From NCBI GenBank assembly GCA_023488565.1, contig JAMDDZ010000084.1, positions 9,401 through 26,798 of the forward strand: 17,398 nt of DNA. The letters are read 5' to 3'. The position numbers were made by a program, and so were the translations under genes. This DNA is from Bacillota bacterium (lineage in GTDB: Bacteria; Bacillota; Sulfobacillia; Sulfobacillales; Sulfobacillaceae). This document shows positions 14,948-17,398 of this stretch, piece by piece (within the stretch, counting starts at the first letter, position 1; each line of letters starts with the position of its first letter). The notes beneath the pieces are model-generated. The model saw nothing but the letters and a program-made list of their open reading frames with translations, searched no databases and was not told where the DNA came from.

Positions 14948-15544
14948 ATGAGTGAATTAGACATTGTATCAGCCCGCGAAGCTAAGGCATTTATTACACA
15001 AGGCGTAGCCATCATTGATGTTCGCAGTTTAGTGTCCTACTGCCACGGTCACATTGTCGGCTCTATTTCACTGCCCGGAGGCCGTTACCAACTCTCACTG
15101 TTGACTGCCCAAAAGGCCCTCCCAAGACACCGCGCCTTGCTGATTGCTGACACTCCCACTATCGCCTATGAAGCAGCTGAAGAGTTTAATCGCGCCCATG
15201 TTGTCGTTGTAGGAGCCTGGGTCACGTCATCCGAGGGTTTTCAGAACGCTGGCCTTCGCACGGAACATGTCATCCGCTTAACATGGGCTCAGGTAGCACC
15301 CTACCTTAAAACCCATCCGGAAATCACAATTGTGGATGTTAGAGAAACCGATGAATGCCGTCATTTCCCGTTGCCATGGCCAACCATTTCATCCCCGCTG
15401 TCTGCTTGGCCCGAAGGTCTGCCATCTTTAACCACCAAACAACTGGTGCTGTCAGTATCCCGTGATCAGTACCGTTCGCTTTGGGCTGCATGGGCCTTAT
15501 CGCAATGGGGATTTTCCCATGTTGGCTATGCTATCGAGCAATGA
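14948..15544 (+). CDS. Tandem rhodanese-like protein lacking both catalytic cysteines
   Basis: 198 residues, apparently two rhodanese-homology domains. Domain 1 (about 5-103) has AIIDVRSLVSYCHGHIVGSI at 21-40 then SLPGG, and ends with VVVVGAWVTSSEGFQNAGL. Domain 2 (about 111-198) has ITIVDVRETDE at 126-136 and GFSHVGYAIEQ at the end. The active-site loop, normally C-x4-R, reads IADTPTIAYEAA in domain 1 with no Cys or Arg. In domain 2 it reads SRDQYRS, with Ser171 where the cysteine should be and Arg176 kept. Sulfur transfer by the usual mechanism is therefore unlikely; Cys32 and Cys137 lie elsewhere. A strong AAGGAG (14938-14943) precedes the ATG, 9 bp after the upstream gene. The end overlaps the convergent lipoprotein gene by 14 bp. 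A binding or scaffold role for the cassette is an inference. Confidence 0.78.
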   Translation: MSELDIVSAREAKAFITQGVAIIDVRSLVSYCHGHIVGSISLPGGRYQLSLLTAQKALPRHRALLIADTPTIAYEAAEEFNRAHVVVVGAWVTSSEGFQNAGLRTEHVIRLTWAQVAPYLKTHPEITIVDVRETDECRHFPLPWPTISSPLSAWPEGLPSLTTKQLVLSVSRDQYRSLWAAWALSQWGFSHVGYAIEQ

Positions 15545-16565
15545 TGGCGACTTCGCGGACCACATCAGGATAGGGCATGGTGATGGCAAATTGAGGGCCG
15601 TAATTCCCTGAACGAACATTAAACCATATCCCTTGAGAAGCTCCGTCCAATATCAATAGCCAAGGTGTGCCGCGTCCCTCAACCACCATGGTGGTTTGCA
15701 TCGGAGCCGGCCAATACCGAATGTGCGCCCATTGGGGTTTTGTTCCATGGTATGGCACCATCCCGTGAACCGTCAGACCCCACAGAGATGATCCCGGGGC
15801 CATCTCTAACACCGCCTGTTGCACTGATACAAAACGCTGCCGACTACCTCTGGGAGTTTGTGGCGTTGCTGTCCATTGACCAAATCCTCGAGCGCCTGTT
15901 GCATAGGGCACCACTTCCCTGAGTCCAGCGAAGCCTGCTGTTCCTTGCGGCGACCCGCCATTTAACACGGGGTACTGGAGGCTTCTAGAAAATACCGGCA
16001 CCGTATATACCCGATGCGGATCGACAATGAGGGCCATAGGCTGAGCTGAGGGTCCGTCAATAAGCGTGACGATCCCCTCTGGCAGGGATTTTCGCAGCAC
16101 CTGCCAGTCACCGTGTTTCCAGCGCCAGATTTGAACATGAGACGCCTTGTCCGACTCTACTACCGCCAAAAGACCCGAAGGCCACCATCGAACCGACAAA
16201 GCATAATACCCAGGCGGCATTGGTGCCACGACACGAACGCGTTGAGTTCGGCTCAAAGAGATAATTTTGGTGCCCAATGTAATAAAGGTCACGAAATTTG
16301 GTCCCCGCGTGGCTAATTCCGTTTGAGCCACTGGCCCCAAGACGCCCAGTCGCTGGGAAGTTCCCAAAGGATGGCCATCGGACGAGAACTGGCTTGCCCA
16401 CAACCATTCCGTTCCAGCCGTCGCCGGGGTAGTATACAGCGCCAAAAGATCTGCCGAAGGGATGTTATGGACACCGCATCCAGCTAGCAATAGGAGCAGG
16501 CTGCAAGTCAGCAACGCAAGGCCTCTCGTACCCACCAGGACACGAGAGGACCGATATTTCCGCAT
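15531..16565 (-). CDS. Predicted lipoprotein of unknown function
   Basis: 344 residues from the ATG at 16565, the best start because it gives a normal lipoprotein signal: basic MRKYRSSRVLVGTRG, hydrophobic LALLTCSLLLLLAG, and lipobox LAGC with Cys30 as the lipidation site. The mature part would be anchored outside the membrane. It is rich in Trp, Gly and Pro and in short beta-strand-like stretches (VQIWRWKHGDWQVL, TPWLLILDGASQGIWF), reminiscent of beta-propeller or other all-beta surface proteins, but no repeat is clear enough to assign a family. The start lies one base after the yqeY stop, with no good ribosome site, so coupling to yqeY is likely. The 3' end overlaps the convergent rhodanese-like gene by 14 bp, and no separate terminator is visible. 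Confidence 0.72.
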   Translation of the reverse strand: MRKYRSSRVLVGTRGLALLTCSLLLLLAGCGVHNIPSADLLALYTTPATAGTEWLWASQFSSDGHPLGTSQRLGVLGPVAQTELATRGPNFVTFITLGTKIISLSRTQRVRVVAPMPPGYYALSVRWWPSGLLAVVESDKASHVQIWRWKHGDWQVLRKSLPEGIVTLIDGPSAQPMALIVDPHRVYTVPVFSRSLQYPVLNGGSPQGTAGFAGLREVVPYATGARGFGQWTATPQTPRGSRQRFVSVQQAVLEMAPGSSLWGLTVHGMVPYHGTKPQWAHIRYWPAPMQTTMVVEGRGTPWLLILDGASQGIWFNVRSGNYGPQFAITMPYPDVVREVAIIAR

Positions 16566-16566
16566 G

Positions 16567-17022
16567 CTATGCCAATGACGCCAATTGTTCCTTAACCAAC
16601 GCAGATACCTCCCGCCCATCAGCGCGGCCTCGGGTTTTGGGTGTTAGCCATGCCATCACTTTCCCCATGTCTTTAGGCCCTGACGCCCCAACCGACTGAA
16701 CTGCTTCGTTTACTAACCTCCGCAACTCATCGCTGGTCAATGGTGTCGGCAAATATTGCGACAACAATTCCATTTCGTGGTTCAGCTTGTCGACCAAGTC
16801 TTGCCTTCCGCTGCGTTCGAAATCCGGCAACGCATCACGGCGTTCTTTTAACTCCTTTGCAATGACTTGCAATATGCCGTCATCGTCTAGGGTAATCCGT
16901 TCGCTGCGAGTTTCGGCCGCCAATATGCCTGCCTTAATTCCCCTGATAACAACAAGGCGGGCTTGATCTTTAGCCCGCATTGCTGTCTTGAGGTCTTCGT
17001 TGAGTTGTTCCCGGAGAGACAC
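16567..17022 (-). CDS. yqeY: YqeY/GatB-like domain protein
   Basis: 151 residues, full length for the free-standing YqeY family. It is related to the tRNA-binding tail of the amidotransferase subunit GatB and is commonly encoded after rpsU. Its exact role is not established. Family features: the N-terminal SLREQLNEDLKTAMRAKDQ (2-20), ARLVVIRGIKAGI, the LSQYLPTPLTSDEL segment near 87-100, GPKDMGKVMAWLTPKTRGRADGREV in the C-terminal lobe, and the final VKEQLASLA. The GTG start at 17022 has an excellent AAGGAGGTCC beginning right at the rpsU stop codon, with about 6 nt spacing, 11 bp after rpsU. Confidence 0.92.
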   Translation of the reverse strand: MSLREQLNEDLKTAMRAKDQARLVVIRGIKAGILAAETRSERITLDDDGILQVIAKELKERRDALPDFERSGRQDLVDKLNHEMELLSQYLPTPLTSDELRRLVNEAVQSVGASGPKDMGKVMAWLTPKTRGRADGREVSALVKEQLASLA

Positions 17023-17033
17023 CAGGGACCTCC

Positions 17034-17210
17034 TTACTTAACGCGTTTTTTCCTTGCGGCCTCAGATTTTTTCTTGCGTCGCACACTGGGTTTTTCATAG
17101 TGCTCATGGCGTCGGGCCTCCGCGAGCACCCCAGCCTTTTGAATTTGACGCTTGAAGCGCCGGAGTGCGCTTTCCAAGCTCTCATTCTTGCCGACCTTGA
17201 CTTCTGACAT
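17034..17210 (-). CDS. rpsU: Small ribosomal subunit protein bS21
   Basis: 58 residues, the normal size of S21, which binds the 30S platform near the anti-Shine-Dalgarno end of 16S rRNA and affects initiation. The sequence begins MSEVKVGKNESLESALRRFK and continues with the conserved basic RRHEHYEKPSVRRKKKSE and a lysine/arginine-rich end. A longer reading from GTG at 17228 is rejected because the ATG at 17210 gives the family N-terminus and has GGGAGG about 6 nt upstream. It is the first gene after a consensus promoter and is followed by yqeY, as in Bacillus. Confidence 0.96.
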   Translation of the reverse strand: MSEVKVGKNESLESALRRFKRQIQKAGVLAEARRHEHYEKPSVRRKKKSEAARKKRVK

Positions 17211-17219
17211 TGTCTCCCT

Positions 17220-17243
17220 CCCCTCCACCCGAACGGGTCGGGG
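17220..17243 (-). promoter_or_regulatory. Hairpin in the rpsU leader, next to the ribosome site
   Basis: On the minus strand the leader between promoter and rpsU contains ACCC-GTTC-GGGT (17227-17238), a 4 bp stem with a tetraloop. A flanking CCCC (17240-17243) can extend it by pairing with GGGG (17220-17223), after a small mismatch/bulge. The outer arm reaches the purine-rich ribosome-binding region. It may modulate rpsU translation; the stem is short and the effect unproven. Confidence 0.35.
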
Positions 17244-17256
17244 TAACCTTCCCTCT

Positions 17257-17286
17257 ATTATACGGGGCTTCGGGAAACTGTGTCAA
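17257..17286 (-). promoter_or_regulatory. Consensus sigma-A promoter for rpsU-yqeY-lipoprotein
   Basis: On the minus strand TTGACA (17281-17286) and TATAAT (17257-17262) are both perfect matches, 18 bp apart. A start site about 7 bp downstream of the -10, near 17250, would give a leader of about 40 nt before the rpsU ATG at 17210. The promoter lies 25 bp beyond a terminator, so rpsU begins its own transcript. Confidence 0.85.
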
Positions 17287-17310
17287 ACGTCGGATACAGG
17301 CTACCTGGTT

Positions 17311-17345
17311 AGAAAAACCTACAATACTGTAATTGAGGCTTTTCT
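17311..17345 (-). terminator. Intrinsic terminator of the upstream unit (possibly bidirectional)
   Basis: The minus strand folds into a hairpin: arms AGAAAA + CCT + CAAT pair with ATTG + AGG + TTTTCT around a six-base loop, giving 13 base pairs with one mismatch and one bulge, and the 3' arm is a T-tract (GGTTTTTCT). The A-rich 5' arm makes it nearly symmetric, so it could stop transcription from either side. Its position just before the rpsU promoter suggests that it ends the gene or RNA lying to the right of the window. Confidence 0.6.
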
Positions 17346-17398
17346 CGGCCCCTCACGGGACCCGCAGTCCTTACAGGATTCGTCTGCTCGGGGGAGGC
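17346..17398. other. Unassigned edge segment with a strong potential hairpin
   Basis: No gene is recognisable. One helix stands out: GCAGTCCT (17364-17371), loop TAC, AGGA (17375-17378), a five-base bulge TTCGT, then CTGC (17384-17387), which pairs 8 bp. C-rich and G-rich runs flank it (GGCCCCTC and GGGGGAGGC on the plus strand). It may be the 3' end of a structured RNA or simply the tail of a minus-strand gene; two minus-strand frames are open across the segment, so neither option is excluded. Confidence 0.3.

Noticed and set aside
16566..16619. A longer lipoprotein start at 16619
   Set aside because: It would add 18 residues before the signal peptide within yqeY; the ATG at 16565 gives a normal length of n-region before the hydrophobic core and lipobox.
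17211..17228. A GTG start for rpsU at 17228
   Set aside because: It consists of the ribosome-binding sequence itself, and S21 proteins begin at the MSEVKVG sequence.
1..17398. tRNA genes, insertion sequences or a CRISPR array
   Set aside because: No cloverleaf, transposase motif, terminal inverted repeats or regularly spaced direct repeats were seen; nearly all of the window is accounted for by housekeeping coding sequence.

Overview
The window comes from a Gram-positive, endospore-forming Firmicute. Three things point there: the gene order is the Bacillus/Clostridia-type rpsU-yqeY ... yqfC-yqfD-phoH-pgpH-ybeY-dgkA ... cdd-era-recO-glyQ-glyS-yqfL block; the sporulation genes yqfC and yqfD are present; and AGGAGG-type ribosome sites are strong, with frequent GTG and TTG starts. 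Mid-range base composition, the ppdK/regulator pair and the deeply divergent proteins would suit a Sulfobacillus-like lineage. That genus guess is an inference from general impression, not from a search.

Right edge (17211-17398): the minus strand carries an intrinsic terminator for an upstream unit that lies outside the window. It is followed by a consensus sigma-A promoter (TTGACA, 18 bp, TATAAT), a short leader with a hairpin, and rpsU. rpsU, yqeY and an unrecognised lipoprotein gene then run leftward as one unit.

Middle (13437-15544): three tightly coupled plus-strand genes interrupt the otherwise minus-strand block. They encode a compact radical-SAM protein related to CofH/MqnC/MqnE, a protein of unknown family, and a two-domain rhodanese-like protein in which both domains lack the catalytic cysteine. 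They sit where Bacillus has yqeZ-yqfA-yqfB, between yqeY and yqfC. Their last gene overlaps the convergent lipoprotein gene by 14 bp. This cassette is the part of the window most likely to be an undescribed system.

Left three quarters (1-13287, minus strand): one long, nearly gapless run, in transcription order yqfC, yqfD, phoH, pgpH, ybeY, dgkA, a CNNM/CBS (CorC-like) transporter gene, cdd, era, recO, glyQ, glyS, yqfL and the start of ppdK. Most junctions overlap or are separated by fewer than 20 bp, and many are ATGA or GTGA stop/start overlaps, so strong translational coupling is expected. The genes combine sporulation (yqfCD), ribosome and rRNA maturation (phoH, ybeY, era), c-di-AMP turnover (pgpH), lipid-carrier phosphorylation (dgkA), pyrimidine salvage (cdd), recombination repair (recO), glycine charging (glyQS), and pyruvate phosphate dikinase with its own regulatory kinase/phosphorylase. 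No tRNA, rRNA, IS element or CRISPR array was seen, and no stretch longer than about 190 bases lacks a gene.
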